Assembly (NCBI GenBank): GCA_033675265.1
Contig: JAUJYZ010000815.1
Span: 1 to 64,000 of the forward strand
DNA: 64,000 nt
Reading direction: 5' to 3'
Source of the DNA: Actinostola sp. cb2023
Taxonomy: Eukaryota; Cnidaria; Anthozoa; Actiniaria; Actinostolidae
In this document: positions 1 through 14,365 of the stretch, piece after piece
Numbering within the stretch: the first letter of the stretch is position 1
Layout: each line of letters starts with the position of its first letter
Notes under the pieces: model-generated
Seen by the model: the letters and a program-made list of their open reading frames with translations, nothing else
What the model was told of the DNA's origin: nothing
The model's database searches: none
Program-made: the position numbers and the translations under genes

Positions 1-3000
1 AAACACGTACATGTACCCGCAACAGTACACAATAGTAATTTACAACCATGCCAGTAGAAACACGTACATGTACCCGCAACAGTACACAATAGTAATTTAC
101 AACCATGCCAGTAGAAACACGTACATGTACCCGCAACAGTACACAATAGTAATTTACAACCACCAGTAGCCACGTACAGTACCCGCAACAGTACACAATA
201 CATGTACAACCGCAGTAGAAACACGTACCCGCACAATAGTAATTTACAACCATGCCAGTAGAAACACGTACATGTACCCGCAACAGTACACAATAGTAAT
301 TTACACAGTAGAAAACGTACAGTACCCGCAACAGTACACAATAGTAATTTACAACCATGCCAGTAGAAACACGTACATGTACCCGCAACAGTACACAATA
401 GTAATTTACAACCATGCCAGTAGAAACACGTACATGTACCCGCAACAGTACACAATAGTAATTTACAACCATGCCAGTAGCATGTACCCGCAACAGTACA
501 CAATAGTAATTTACAACCATGCCAGTAGAAACACGTACATGTACCCGCAACAGTACACAATAGTAATTTACAACCATGCCAGTAGAAACACGTACATGTA
601 CCCGCAACAGTACACAATAGTAATTTACAACCATGCCAGTAGAAACACGTACATGTACCCGCAACAGTACACAATAGTAAGTTACAACCATTACAACCAT
701 GCCAGTAGAAACACGTACATGTACCCGCAACAGTACACAATAGTAATTTACAACCATGCCAGTAGAAACACGTACATGTACCCGCAACAGTACACAATAG
801 TAATTTACAACCATGCCAGTAGAAACACGTACATGTACCCGCAACAGTACACAATAGTAATTTACAACCATGCCAGTAGAAACACGTACATGTACCCGCA
901 ACAGTACACAATAGTAAGAAACCACGTAGAAACACGTACATGTACCCGCAACAGTACACAATAGTAATTTACAACCATGCCAGTAGAAACACGTACATGT
1001 ACCCGCAACAGTACACAATAGTAATTTACAACCATGCCAGTAGAAACACGTGCATTGTACCCGCAACAGTACACAATAGTAATTTACAACCATGCCAGTA
1101 GAAACACGTACATGTACCCGCAACAGTACACAATAGTAATTTACAACCATGCCAGTAGAAACACGTACATGTACCCGCAACAGTACACAATAGTAATTTA
1201 CAACCATGCCAGTAGAAACACGTACATGTACCCGCAACAGTACACAATAGTAATTTACAACCATGCCAGTAGAAACACGTACATGTACCCGCAACAGTAC
1301 ACAATAGTAAGTTACAACCATAGCAGTAGAAACACGTACATGTACCCGCAACAGTACACAATAGTAATTTACAACCATGCCAGTAGAAACACGTACATGT
1401 ACCCGCAACAGTACACAATAGTAATTTACAACCATGCCAGTAGAAACACGTACATGTACCCGCAACAGTACACAATAGTAATTTACAAACCATGCCAGTA
1501 GAAACACGTACATGTACCCGCAACAGTACACAATAGTAATTTACAACCATGCCAGAAACACGTACATGTACCCGCAACAGTACACAATAGTAATTTACAA
1601 CCATAGCAGTAGAAACACGTACATGTACCCGCAACAGTACACAATAGTAATTTACAACCATGCCAGTAGAAACACGTGCATGTACCCGCAACAGTACACA
1701 ATAGTAATTTACAACCATGCCAGTAGAAACACGTACATGTACCCGCAACAGTACACAATAGTAATTTACAACCATGCCAGTAGAAACACGTACATGTACC
1801 CGCAACAGTACACAATAGTAATTTACAACCATGCCAGTAGAAACACGTACATGTACCCGCAACAGTACACAATAGTAATTTACAACCATGCCAGTAGAAA
1901 CACGTACATGTACCCGCAACAGTACACAATAGTAATTTACAACCATGCCAGTAGAAACACGTACATGTACCCGCAACAGTACACAATAGTAATTTACAAC
2001 CATGCCAGTAGAAACACGTACATGTACCCGCAACAGTACACAATAGTAATTTACAACCATGCCAGTAGAAACACGTACATGTACCCGCAACAGTACACAA
2101 TAGTAATTTACAACCATGCCAGTAGAAACACGTACATGTACCCGCAACAGTACACAATAGTAATTTACAACCATGCCAGTAGAAACACGTACATGTACCC
2201 GCAACAGTACACAATAGTAATTTACAACCATGCCAGTAGAAACACGTACATGTACCCGCAACAGTACACAATAGTAATTTACAACCATGCCAGTAGAAAC
2301 ACGTACATGTACCCGCAACAGTACACAATAGTAATTTACAACCATGCCAGTAGAAACACGTACATGTACCCGCAACAGTACACAATAGTAATTTACAACC
2401 ATGCCAGTAGAAACACGTACATGTACCCGCAACAGTACACAATAGTAATTTACAACCATGCCAGTAGAAACACGTGCATGTACCCGCAACAGTACACAAT
2501 AGTAAGTTACAACCATGCCAGTAGAAACACGTACATGTACCCGCAACAGTACACAATAGTAATTTACAACCATTCCATGTAGAAACACGTACATGTACCC
2601 GCAACAGTACACAATAGTAATTTACAACCATGCCAGTAGAAACACGTACATGTACCCGCAACAGTACACAATAGTAATTTACAACCATGCCAGTAGAAAC
2701 ACGTACATGTACCCGCAACAGTACACAATAGTAATTTACAACCATGCCAGTAGAAACACGTACATGTACCCGCAACAGTACACAATAGTAATTTACAACC
2801 ATGCCAGTAGAAACACGTACATGTACCCGCAACAGTACACAATAGTAATTTACAACCATGCCAGTAGAAACACGTACATGTACCCGCAACAGTACACAAT
2901 AGTAATTTACAACCATGCCAGTAGAAACACGTACATGTACCCGCAACAGTACACAATAGTAATTTACAACCATGCCAGTAGAAACACGTACATGTACCCG

Positions 3001-6000
3001 CAACAGTACACAATAGTAATTTACAACCATGCCAGTAGAAACACGTACATTGTACCCGCAACAGTACACAATAGTAATTTACAACCATGCCAGTAGAAAC
3101 ACGTACATGTACCCGCAACAGTACACAATAGTAATTTACAACCATGCCAGTAGAAACACGTACATGTACCCGCAACAGTACACAATAGTAATTTACAACC
3201 ATGCCAGTAGAAACACGTACATGTACCCGCAACAGTACACAATAGTAATTTACAACCATGCCAGTAGAAACACGTACATGTACCCGCAACAGTACACAAT
3301 AGTAATTTACAACCATGCCAGTAGAAACACGTACATGTACCCGCAACAGTACACAATAGTAATTTACAACCATGCCAGTAGAAACACGTGCATGTACCCG
3401 CAACAGTACACAATAGTAATTTACAACCATGCCAGTAGAAACACGTACATGTACCCGCAACAGTACACAATAGTAATTTACAACCATGCCAGTAGAAACA
3501 CGTGCATGTACCCGCAACAGTACACAATAGTAATTTACAACCATGCCAGTAGAAACACGTACATGTACCCGCAACAGTACACAATAGTAATTTACAACCA
3601 TGCCAGTAGAAACACGTACATGTACCCGCAACAGTACACAATAGTAATTTACAACCATGCCAGTAGAAACACGTACATGTACCCGCAACAGTACACAATA
3701 GTAATTTACAACCATGCCAGTAGAAACACGTACATGTACCCGCAACAGTACACAATAGTAATTTACAACCATTCCATGTAGAAACACGTACATGTACCCG
3801 CAACAGTACACAATAGTAAGTTACAACCATGCCAGTAGAAACACGTACATGTACCCGCAACAGTACACAGTAGTAATTTACTACCATTCCAGTAGAAACA
3901 CGTACATGTACCCGCAACAGTACACAATAGTAATTTACAACCATGCCAGTAGAAACACGTACATGTACCCGCAACAGTACACAATAGTAATTTACAACCA
4001 TGCCAGTAGAAACACGTGCATGTACCCGCAACAGTACACAATAGTAAGTTACAACCATGCCAGTAGAAACACGTACATGTACCCGCAACAGTACACAATA
4101 GTAATTTACAACCATGCCAGTAGAAACACGTGCATTGTACCCGCAACAGTACACAATAGTAATTTACAACCATGCCAGTAGAAACACGTACATGTACCCG
4201 CAACAGTACACAATAGTAATTTACAACCATGCCAGTAGAAACACGTACATGTACCCGCAACAGTACACAATAGTAATTTACAACCATGCCATGTAGAAAC
4301 ACGTACATGTACCCGCAACAGTACACAATAGTAATTTACAACCATGCCAGTAGAAACACGTACATGTACCCGCAACAGTACACAATAGTAATTTACAACC
4401 ATGCCAGTAGAAACACGTACATGTACCCGCAACAGTACACAATAGTAATTTACAACCATGCCAGTAGAAACACGTACATGTACCCGCAACAGTACACAAT
4501 AGTAATTTACAACCATGCCAGTAGAAACACGTACATGTACCCGCAACAGTACACAATAGTAATTTACAACCATGCCAGTAGAAACACGTACATGTACCCG
4601 CAACAGTACACAATAGTAATTTACAACCATGCCAGTAGAAACACGTGCACATGTACCCGCAACAGTACACAATAGTAATTTACAACCATGCCAGTAGAAA
4701 CACGTACATGTACCCGCAACAGTACACAATAGTAATTTACAACCATGCCAGTAGAAACACGTACATGTACCCGCAACAGTACACAATAGTAATTTACAAC
4801 CATGCCAGTAGAAACACGTACATGTACCCGCAACAGTACACAATAGTAATTTACAACCATGCCAGTAGAAACACGTACATGTACCCGCAACAGTACACAA
4901 TAGTAATTTACAACCATGCCAGTAGAAACACGTACATGTACCCGCAACAGTACACAATAGTAATTTACAACCATGCCAGTAGAAACACGTACATGTACCC
5001 GCAACAGTACACAATAGTAATTTACAACCATGCCAGTAGAAACACGAAACACGTGCATGTACCCGCAACAGTACACAATAGTAATTTACAACCATGCCAG
5101 TAGAAACACGTACATGTACCCGCAACAGTACACATAGTAATTTACAACCATGCCAGTAGAAACACGTACATGTACCCGCAACAGTACACAATAGTAATTT
5201 ACAACCATGCCAGTAGAAACACGTACATGTACCCGCAACAGTACACAATAGTAATTTACAACCATGCCAGTAGAAACACGTACATGTACCCGCAACAGTA
5301 CACAATAGTAATTTACAACCATGCCAGTAGAAACACGTGCATTGTACCCGCAACAGTACACAATAGTAATTTACAACCATGCCAGTAGAAACACGTACAT
5401 GTACCCGCAACAGTACACAATAGTAATTTACAACCATGCCAGTAGAAACACGTACATGTACCCGCAACAGTACACAATAGTAATTTACAACCATGCCAGT
5501 AGAAACACGTACATGTACCCGCAACAGTACACAATAGTAATTTACAACCATGCCAGTAGAAACACGTGCATTGTACCCGCAACAGTACACAATAGTAATT
5601 TACAACCATGCCAGTAGAAACACGTACATGTACCCGCAACAGTACACAATAGTAATTTACAACCATGCCAGTAGAAACACGTGCATTGTACCCGCAACAG
5701 TACACAATAGTAATTTACAACCATGCCAGTAGAAACACGTACATGTACCCGCAACAGTACACAATAGTAATTTACAACCATGCCAGTAGAAACACGTACA
5801 TGTACCCGCAACAGTACACAATAGTAATTTACAACCATGCCAGTAGAAACACGTACATGTACCCGCAACAGTACACAATAGTAATTTACAACCATGCCAG
5901 TAGAAACACGTACATGTACCCGCAACAGTACACAATAGTAATTTACAACCATGCCAGTAGAAACACGTACATGTACCCGCAACAGTACACAATAGTAATT

Positions 6001-9000
6001 TACAACCATGCCAGTAGAAACACGTACATGTACCCGCAACAGTACACAATAGTAATTACAACCATGCCAGTAGAAACACGTACATGTACCGCGAAACAGT
6101 ACACAATAGTAATTTACAACCATGCCAGTAGAAACACGTGCATTGTACCCGCAACAGTACACAATAGTAATTTACAACCATGCCAGTAGAAACTCGTACA
6201 TGTACCCGCAACAGTACACAATAGTAATTTACAACCATGCCAGTAGAAACACGTACATGTACCCGCAACAGTACACAATAGTAATTTACAACCATGCCAG
6301 TAGAAACACGTACATGTACCCGCAACAGTACACAATAGTAATTTACAACCATGCCAGTAGAAACACGTACATGTACCCGCAACAGTACACAATAGTAATT
6401 TACAACCATGCCAGTAGAAACACGTACATGTACCCGCAACAGTACACAATAGTAATTTACAACCATGCCAGTAGAAACACGTACATGTACCCGCAACAGT
6501 ACACAATAGTAATTTACAACCATGCCAGTAGAAACACGTGCAACAGCAACAAGTACACAATAGTAATTTACAACAGTAGAAACACGTACATGTACCCGCA
6601 ACAGTACACAATAGTAATTTACAACCATGCCAGTAGAAACACGTACATGTACCCGCAACAGTACACAATAGTAATTTACAACCATGCCAGTAGAAACACG
6701 TACATGTACCCGCAACAGTACACAATAGTAATTTACAACCATGCCAGTAGAAACACGTACATGTACCCGCAACAGTACACAATAGTAATTTACAACCATG
6801 CCAGTAGAAACACGTACATGTACCCGCAACAGTACACAATAGTATTTTTACAACCATGCCAGTAGAAACACGTACATGTACCCGCAACAGTACACAATAG
6901 TAATTTACAACCATGCCAGTAGAAACACGTACATTGTACCCGCAACAGTACACAATAGTAATTTACAACCATGCCATTAGAAACACGTACATATACCCGC
7001 AACAGTACACAATAGTAATTTACAAACATGCAATAGTAGAAACACGTACATGTACCCGCAACAGTACACAATAGTAAGTTACAACCATAGCAGTAGAAAC
7101 ACGTACATGTACCCGCAACAGTACACAATAGTAATTTACAACCATGCCAGTAGAAACACGTACATGTACCCGCAACAGTACACAATAGTAATTTACAACC
7201 ATGCCAGTAGAAACACGTACATATACCCGCAACAGTACACAATAGTAATTTACAAACATGCCCAGTAGAAACACGTACATGTACCCGCAACAGTACACAA
7301 TAGTAATTTACAACCATGCCAGTAGAAACACGTACATGTACCCGCAACAGTACACAATAGTAATTTACAACCATGCCAGTAGAAACACGTGCATTGTACC
7401 CGCAACAGTACACAATAGTAATTTACAACCATGCCAGTAGAAACACGTACATGTACCCGCAACAGTACACAATAGTAATTTACAACCATGCCAGTAGAAA
7501 CACGTACATGTACCCGCAACAGTACACAGTAGTAATTTACTACCATTCCAGTAGAAACACGTACATGTACCCGCAACAGTACACAATAGTAATTTACAAC
7601 CATGCCAGTAGAAACACGTACATGTACCCGCAACAGTACACAATAGTAATTTACAACCATAGCAGTAGAAACACGTACATGTACCCGCAACAGTACACAA
7701 TAGTAATTTACAACCATGCCAGTAGAAACACGTACATGTACCCGCAACAGTACACAATAGTAAGTTACCACCATAGCAGTAGAAACACGTACATGTACCC
7801 GCAACAGTACACAATAGTAATTTACAACCATGCCAGTAGAAACACGTACATGTACCCGCAACAGTACACAATAGTAATTTACAACCATGCCATTAGAAAC
7901 ACGTACATATACCCGCAACAGTACACAATAGTAATTTACAAACATGCCAATAGAAACACGTACATGTACCCGCAACAGTACACAATAGTAATTTACAACC
8001 ATGCCAGTAGAAACACGTACATGTACCCGCAACAGTACACAATAGTAATTTACAACCATAGCAGTAGAAACACGTACATGTACCCGCAATAACAGTACAC
8101 AATAGTAATTTACAACCATGCCAGTAGAAACACGTGCATTGTACCCGCAACAGTACACAGTAGTAATTTACAACCATGCCAGTAGAAACACGTTCATGTG
8201 CATGCAACAGTACACAATAGTAATTTACAACCATGCCAGTAGAAACACGTACATGTACCCGCAACAGTACACAGTAGTAATTTACTACCATTCCAGTAGA
8301 AACACGTACATGTACCCGCAACAGTACACAATAGTAATTTACAACCATGCCAGTAGAAACACGTACATGTACCCGCAACAGTACACAATAGTAAGTTACA
8401 ACCATAGCAGTAGAAACACGTACATGTACCCGCAACAGTACACAATAGTAATTTACAACCATGCCAGTAGAAACACGTACATGTACCCGCAACAGTACAC
8501 AATAGTAAGTTACCACCATAGCAGTAGAGACACGTACATGTACCCGCAACAGTACACAATAGTAATTTACAACCATGCCAGTAGAAACACGTACATGTAC
8601 CCGCAACAGTACACAATAGTAATTTACAACCATGCCAGTAGAAACACGTACATGTACCCGAAACAGTACACAATAGTAATTTACAACCATGCCAGTAGAA
8701 ACACGTACATATACCCGCAACAGTACACAATAGTAATTTACAACCATGCCATTAGAAACACGTACATATACCCGCAACAGTACACAATAGTAATTTACAA
8801 ACATGCCAGTAGAAACACGTACATGTACCCGCAACAGTACACAATAGTAATTTACAACCATGCCAGTAGAAACACGTACATGTACCCGCAACAGTACACA
8901 GTAGTAATTTACAACCATGCCAGTAGAAACACGTTCATGTGCATGCAACAGTACACAATAGTAATTTACAACCATGCCAGTAGAAACACGTACATGTACC

Positions 9001-9243
9001 CGCAATAACAGTACACAATAGTAATTTACAACCATGCCAGTAGAAACACGTGCATTGTACCCGCAACAGTACACAATAGTAATTTACAACCATGCCAGTA
9101 GAAACACGTGCATTGTACCCGCAACAGTACACAGTAGTAATTTACAACCATGCCAGTAGAAACACGTTCATGTGCATGCAACAGTACACAATAGTAATTT
9201 ACAACCATGCCAGTAGAAACACGTACATGTACTCGCAACAGTA
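1..9243. repeat. 57-bp tandem satellite array
   Basis: About 160 head-to-tail copies of a 57-bp unit beginning AAACACGTACATGTACCCGC. The array is already running at base 1 and stops abruptly at CAGTAC before TTTTCAATGC. Most copies between about 1680 and 3000 are identical. Copies near the right edge (7000-9243) carry many shared variants, such as AAGTTAC, CATAGCAG, ACATATACCC and a CGTTCATGTGCATGC block. Variant copies recur at multiples of the unit, for example the same block at about 8191 and 8932 (13 units apart), so higher-order duplication has occurred. Because 57 is divisible by 3 and the unit lacks stops in three of its six frames, long open frames appear on both strands. Scattered 58-bp copies (GCATTGTACCC type) break those frames, so I do not call them genes. 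Confidence 0.97.
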
Positions 9244-9316
9244 CTTTTCAATGCAATAACATCACTATGTTTAACAAATCGAACACGGTTTTTCATTATC
9301 TGTACTCTTATCGACA

Positions 9317-9488
9317 ACGGATAGAGTGCAAATATTATAGAGTACAAACACTAAAACCGTGAAACAGTACAAACTAGTTAGTGCTAAATAGCACCAATGG
9401 AACAGTAGAAAACAAAAGACATTGCACTATTTAGTGCTAATTAAAGTTAGCACTGTTTCACGGTTTTAGTGTTTGCACTCTATCCGTG
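9317..9488. repeat. Foldback element next to satellite
   Basis: Imperfect inverted repeat: ACACTAAAACCGTGAAACAG on the left (about 9349) is mirrored by CTGTTTCACGGTTTTAGTGT on the right (about 9452), with AGTGCTAA words in the centre. Similar TTAGTGCTAATTAG words recur near 10917-10970, where they look like a decayed second copy. MITE-like, non-coding. Confidence 0.7.
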
Positions 9489-9616
9489 AAACAATTAGCG
9501 CTAACATTTAGTACTAATTAGTGCTAAATAAGAATTTAGTGAGTCGTGTCAAATGCGTTTTGTCGAATGCACGTGCAATGCGTGTGCACTCAAACAGCAA
9601 AGTTTTAAACACTGTT

Positions 9617-9963
9617 AAGGTGCGGTAATACGAGTAACAAAATCTTGCAACTTGTCGCGCAACATTGTTCAGATTGTTGCGTAGCAAGTTGCAGAGCAAT
9701 GTTTCTCTTATTACCATCGTTCGCGCAACTTGTCGCGCAACAAATTAAATTTTCGGTGTTGCAAAATTTTGTTGAATGAAGTAGAAAGTGCTTCTACTTT
9801 GCGCAACAAAGTTTTGCAACCTGCAACACGAAAATGTGTTGCGCGACAAGTTGCGCAATCGGTGGTAATACGAGAAACATTGCTCTGCAACTTGCAACGC
9901 AACAATCTGAACAATCTTGCGCGACAAGTTGCACCATTGTGTTGCCCGTATTACTGCACCTTT
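9617..9963. repeat. Foldback element rich in TTGCGCGACAAG words
   Basis: A nearly symmetrical 345-bp inverted repeat. GGTGCGGTAATACGAG at the left end faces CCCGTATTACTGCACC at the right end. Internal GTTGCGCGACAAGTTGC words occur in both orientations. No protein motif is visible. Probably a non-autonomous DNA transposon. Confidence 0.75.
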
Positions 9964-10204
9964 ACTTGCGCGTTCTTTCTTTTGATAAACAAAACATTAA
10001 TAATGGAAACTCCAGCAAAGAGAACCTGCGTTAAGTGCAGGATGCACGGAAAAGAAATGTTGTTAAAAAAAAAAAAAACACAAGAACAACTGTCCATACA
10101 ATTGCTGTCCGTGTGAAAGGTGTGAATCTCACAACAAGCTAAAAATAAAAAGCTCAAGTCACAGCGAGAGCTTTCCATCATGTGTGGTTGATTCATCCAT
10201 TCTT

Positions 10205-10487
<283 letters not shown>

Positions 10488-10707
10488 GAGTGCAACGGAA
10501 AAAGAAATGGTAATTATGTTATATAACTGAGTTATTTTTGTTTTTGTTTGTGATGCAGCAAGAAAAAAATGACTAGAACCATTAGTTTTGAGCCAGTCTA
10601 CGTACGTACACATGACCAGTTCAGATGTTCCGAGCTCATTCAAGTTTATTTAGCGTTCTACTGATTTCAGTTTAGTTACATGTTGCAGCTGAGAATTAAC
10701 AGGGGGA

Positions 10708-10860
10708 TAAATAAAATGGGGTTGCGTTTGACTCGCTTCTTGTGTCCGTGTCGTTATTTTATTTTAGCTGCGTTTGACTCGTTTCTTGTGGGAGAAAGCG
10801 GGAATTTGACGAATAAAATAGGGGTGCGTTTGATTCGTTTCTTGTGTCGGTTGTCGTTCA
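10708..10860. repeat. Short tandem repeat, about 3 diverged copies
   Basis: Three imperfect copies of a block with GCGTTTGACTCGTTTCTTGTG (copies near 10721, 10769 and 10826), separated by AATAAAAT-rich spacers. From 10861 to about 11230 I see no recognisable gene; short open frames there have no known motif. Confidence 0.7.
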
Positions 10861-11230
10861 GATAGCTGGTTATGTGCACGCGTGATTTTCATGCTTACCT
10901 ATTTCTTGGTTTTATAATTAGTGCTAATTAGTACTATTTAGTTAGTTAACTATTTCACGGATATAGTGTTTCGTTCAGTGGTGTGTGCTGCAGGGACGTA
11001 TTCCAACAACGGTGTCAAGTCGCCGGAGACACGACAATTGTGTTGATAGATATTGGGGTTTTGGTCGTCACACTAAGTGAACTCATACAAGTTATTTTCG
11101 ATCTCACTCTCGCTGTTCTAACTCTTCTCACAATAATGTGCAGCATACAGCAAATTGCAGTCAATTTACTTATATAAATATGCTACATGCGTATTTACTC
11201 GTTATCCGTCTATTTGCTAATTTGCGATAT

Positions 11231-11410
11231 ATTTACCCGGGGGGCTCCCATGTGGGCGGGGATGATCGTCGTCTCTTTTAGGGATATAAATTACGGATTT
11301 TGGTACGTATCACTTAGGGTGTAAGAAATAAAAAAATGACCTCATATGGTTTTGGTGGTCTAGACCCATATGGGCAAACTACAAAAATCCAAGACAACAT
11401 GATAGTGGAT
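11231..11410. repeat. Dispersed repeat fragment (GATGATCGTCGTCTC family)
   Basis: The segment with GGGCTCCCATGTGGGCGGGGATGATCGTC resembles the ends of the dispersed repeats at 51150-51535 and 62270-62575. Those share a GTGAAAGGGG...GATCGTCGG start and a GACGACGATCATCCC end. Partial copy. The stretch 11411-11650 holds nothing that I recognise. Confidence 0.45.
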
Positions 11411-11655
11411 GGGCATGCGCAACTAATACGTTTCTGATCGAACAAAACAATATATATGGCGACTTTATAAAAATTCAAGTTTAATTCCCGACAATTCATT
11501 TACATTTGGTTTACCTCCACACGCCTAGAAACCTTCAAACCAGGCCACAATACTTCTTACGACAGCATGGACATTCGTCACTGTAATGACTCGGTAATTC
11601 TTCGGCCCAAAGACGGTAAAGTTCGTGTTTTTTCCCCATAACATGCAGCCCATAT

Positions 11656-12714
11656 ATGTTTACACTCTGCTGTACTTTTGACCTTCAGCCTGCAGTTTAC
11701 TCTGCTGTACTTTTGACCTGCAACCTGCAGTTTACACTCTGCTGTACTTTTGACCTGCAACCTGCAGTTTACACTCTGCTGTACTTTTGACCTGCAACCT
11801 GCAGTTTACACTCTGCTGTACTTTTGACCTGCAACCTGCAGTTTACACTCTGCTGTACTTTTGACCTTCAGCCTGCAGTTTACTCTGCTGTACTTTTGAC
11901 CTGCAACCTGCAGTTTACACTCTGCTGTACTTTTGACCTGCAACCTGCAGTTTACACTCTGCTGTACTTTTGACCTGCAACCTGCAGTTTACACTCTGCT
12001 GTACTTTTGACCTGCAACCTGCAGTTTACACTCTGCTGTACTTTTGACCTGCAACCTGCAGGTTACACTCTGCTCTACTTTTGACCTGCAGCCAGCAGTT
12101 TACACTCTGCTGTACTTTTGACCTGCAACCTGCAGTTTACACTCTGCTGTACTTTTGACCTGCAACCTGCAGTTTACACTCTGCTGTACTTTTGACCTGC
12201 AGCCTGCAGTTTACACTCTGCTGTACTTTTGACCTGCAACCTGCAGTTTACACTCTGCTGTACTTTTGACCTGCATCCTGCAGTTTACACTCTGCTGTAC
12301 TTTTGACCTGCAACCAGCAGTTTACACTCTGCTGTACTTTTGACCTGCAACCTGCAGTTTACACTCTGCTGTACTTTTGACCTGCAACCTGCAGTTTACA
12401 CTCTGCTGTACTTTTGACCTGCAACCTGCAGGTTACACTCTGCTGTACTTTTGACCTGCAGCCAGCAGTTTACACTCTGCTGTACTTTTGACCTGCAACC
12501 TGCAGTTTACACTCTGCTGTACTTTTGACCTGCAACCTGCAGTTTACACTCTGCTGTACTTTTGACCTGCAGCCTGCAGTTTACACTCTGCTGTACTTTT
12601 GACCTGCAACCTGCAGTTTACACTCTGCTGTACTTTTGACCTGCATCCTGCAGTTTACACTCTGCTGTACTTTTGACCTGCAACCAGCAGTTTACACTCT
12701 GCTGTACTTTTGAC
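11656..12714. repeat. 37-bp minisatellite with 10-unit higher-order repeat
   Basis: About 28 copies of a 37-bp unit containing ACTCTGCTGTACTTTTGACC and CTGCAACCTGCAG. Diagnostic variants recur exactly 370 bases apart: CTGCAGGTTACACTCTGC at about 12057 and 12427, CTGCATCCTGCAG at about 12273 and 12643, CAACCAGCAG at about 12310 and 12680. A 10-unit block was therefore duplicated as a whole. The unit contains the PstI-type palindrome CTGCAG. Confidence 0.95.
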
Positions 12715-13104
12715 AGGCCAAATGGACAAATGTATTGCTTGGGCTCCCTGTGGCACCTAGTCTTGATCAATCATTCTGATCATAAGTTGGTATTGTTGAC
12801 TGTGAAAATTATGTTTTACAGTACATTAGTTAATGTGGTAATGGGCTCAAACTACTTCTGTATATGACGATATAAATGAAGTTCACGCTAGTACAGCGTC
12901 TAGTTTTCTTACTGGTAGGAAAAAGTGTTTTTTTTCAGTAAACTCTCTCAATTTCAAGCGGAATGGCATAGAAATTCCTACAGAGGTAAAGGACGACAAC
13001 ACAAGGAACAAGTACGAGGCGTATAAAGACAAATTTATTTTTTTATTAAAGTACTCCAGAACGAGAAAGCCCATGCATTTACTGTATTTACGCCACTGAT
13101 ACTG

Positions 13105-13345
13105 AGCTTGGGCTACCTGTGATAGCACTCGATCTTTTGGTATATCGGCGGATTTTATGTCATGTGTTAAACGTTGGGCTATCTCGGTGGTCTGGATGCC
13201 AGCCAGATTTTCCATCACTTTTGGTATCTGGATTTATGTCATTTGAACGTTGGGCTACCTGTGGTCTGGATGCCAGATTTTCGATCTTTTTGTATCCGGA
13301 TTTCTGTCACGTGTTAAACGTTGGGCTACCTGTGGTATGGATCCC
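13105..13345. repeat. About 70-bp tandem repeat, 3 to 4 copies
   Basis: Imperfect tandem units, each starting GGGCTACCTGTGGTCTGG and ending GTCATGTGTTAAACGTT. They begin near 13109, 13175, 13251 and 13322. Open frames across it simply follow the repeat. The preceding interval 12715-13104 has no feature that I recognise except one GCTTGGGCTCCCTGTGG motif at about 12737. Confidence 0.75.
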
Positions 13346-13477
13346 GGATATTGACCCGGGCTATATATCTAGTTATTTAACTGAACCTCGTTCTATTCTT
13401 CTCTCGGTCATCTATATGTGGGGAATAAACTTAGAAATGTTCTACTACAACCTTGTTATGAAGAAAAAAATATTTTG

Positions 13478-13560
13478 ATAAATGAACCTGGAATCGAACC
13501 CACGACCTTTCGCTTATCTACACAACACTTTACACTGTATACATCTGATGGAATTTGTTG
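13478..13560 (-). repeat. tRNA-derived SINE relic
   Basis: Read on the minus strand, this contains GTGGGTTCGATTCCAGG, a good Pol III B box (T-arm), but no complete cloverleaf. Most likely a piece of a tRNA-derived SINE. Confidence 0.45.
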
Positions 13561-13689
13561 GACAAAAATTGGTTTTACCTCTTTTGATGATTCTCACGTA
13601 GTGCTATTTGGTGCAAAATGGTTATAATACAATGATCATCGTCATCTGCATCATTTTATGAACATTTTAAATAAATATTTGTTAAAGTG

Positions 13690-13780
13690 AGGCGATATGA
13701 GATGAATACTTTATTTCAAAGAAGTGAATCACTTATAAACTTACAAGTGGCCTCACATAATAAAATTACATGTACATATA
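13690..13780 (-). repeat. Interspersed repeat end, family also at 46.8 kb
   Basis: GATGAATACTTTATTTCAAA followed by AAGTGAATCACTTATAAACTT and GTGGCCTCACA closely matches 46806-46880 (GATGAAGACTTTATTTCAAG, then GTGGCCCTCACAAG). Both look like the minus-strand 3' end of one retroelement family. Confidence 0.55.
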
Positions 13781-13880
13781 AATATACTAAAACCCTGTAA
13801 AAATTAATAGTCATTGGACATCCTCATGAACAGCGCTGCATGACATTGTATTAGGTGCCAGTCTACTTTATAAAATTAGT

Positions 13881-13990
13881 AGAGGTAATTATATGGTTTC
13901 GAGTTACGGGCTAGCACAATTTGAGCTCTTTGAAAAACACACAGTGCAAATTATTCCAAATTGAACGAGAAATCGTATGATTACCAATAT
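13881..13990. repeat. Repeat fragment of the GAAATCGTATGATTACC family
   Basis: The segment ending GAACGAGAAATCGTATGATTACC, with GAGCTCTTTGAAAAACACAC inside it, matches both arms of the foldback element at 57235-57425. It is a diverged copy. The remainder to 14365 is AT-rich and without recognised features. Confidence 0.6.
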
Positions 13991-14365
13991 TATTGATAAT
14001 ATTCATGAAAAAAAAGGAATAGTGCAAATTACATTTCAACTGCACTGCTCTTAGCCAATCAGAATCGAGAATATTTTTCATGAATATTATTAACGTATTT
14101 ATCATAACACAGGCATATGCATATACAGTATTACTATTATTATTAGAATATAATAATAATCTATTAATTTCTTGAGCGCATCACATTACATCTCGATGCT
14201 CTTACAAATGGTGATAAAACAAGAAATGAATAAAGGTTTATTGAATCTTGTTTACTTCTTTATTATTTCACTCAATTCAATGTAAATGGTTGAAAATCCC
14301 TATGGGGAAATACTGATACTCTTACATGTATTGTATTCTGATGTATTGCACTAAAGTGATGGCAT

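Noticed and set aside
272..9238. Long open frames on both strands encoding 19-residue repeats (MYPQQYTIVIYNHASRNTY and the minus-strand equivalents)
   Set aside because: They follow from a 57-bp unit divisible by three that lacks stops in three frames. Copies with one extra base break every frame, and both strands are equally open, so there is no sign of selection on protein.
1..9243. CRISPR-like regular repeats
   Set aside because: There are no unique spacers: the whole 57-bp unit is repeated, and the DNA is eukaryotic.
11578..11760. Open frame in the 37-bp minisatellite
   Set aside because: Short, repeat-derived, with no known motif.
12883..13218. 111-residue minus-strand open frame
   Set aside because: Half of it runs across the 70-bp tandem repeat, there is no recognised domain, and no splice context supports it.
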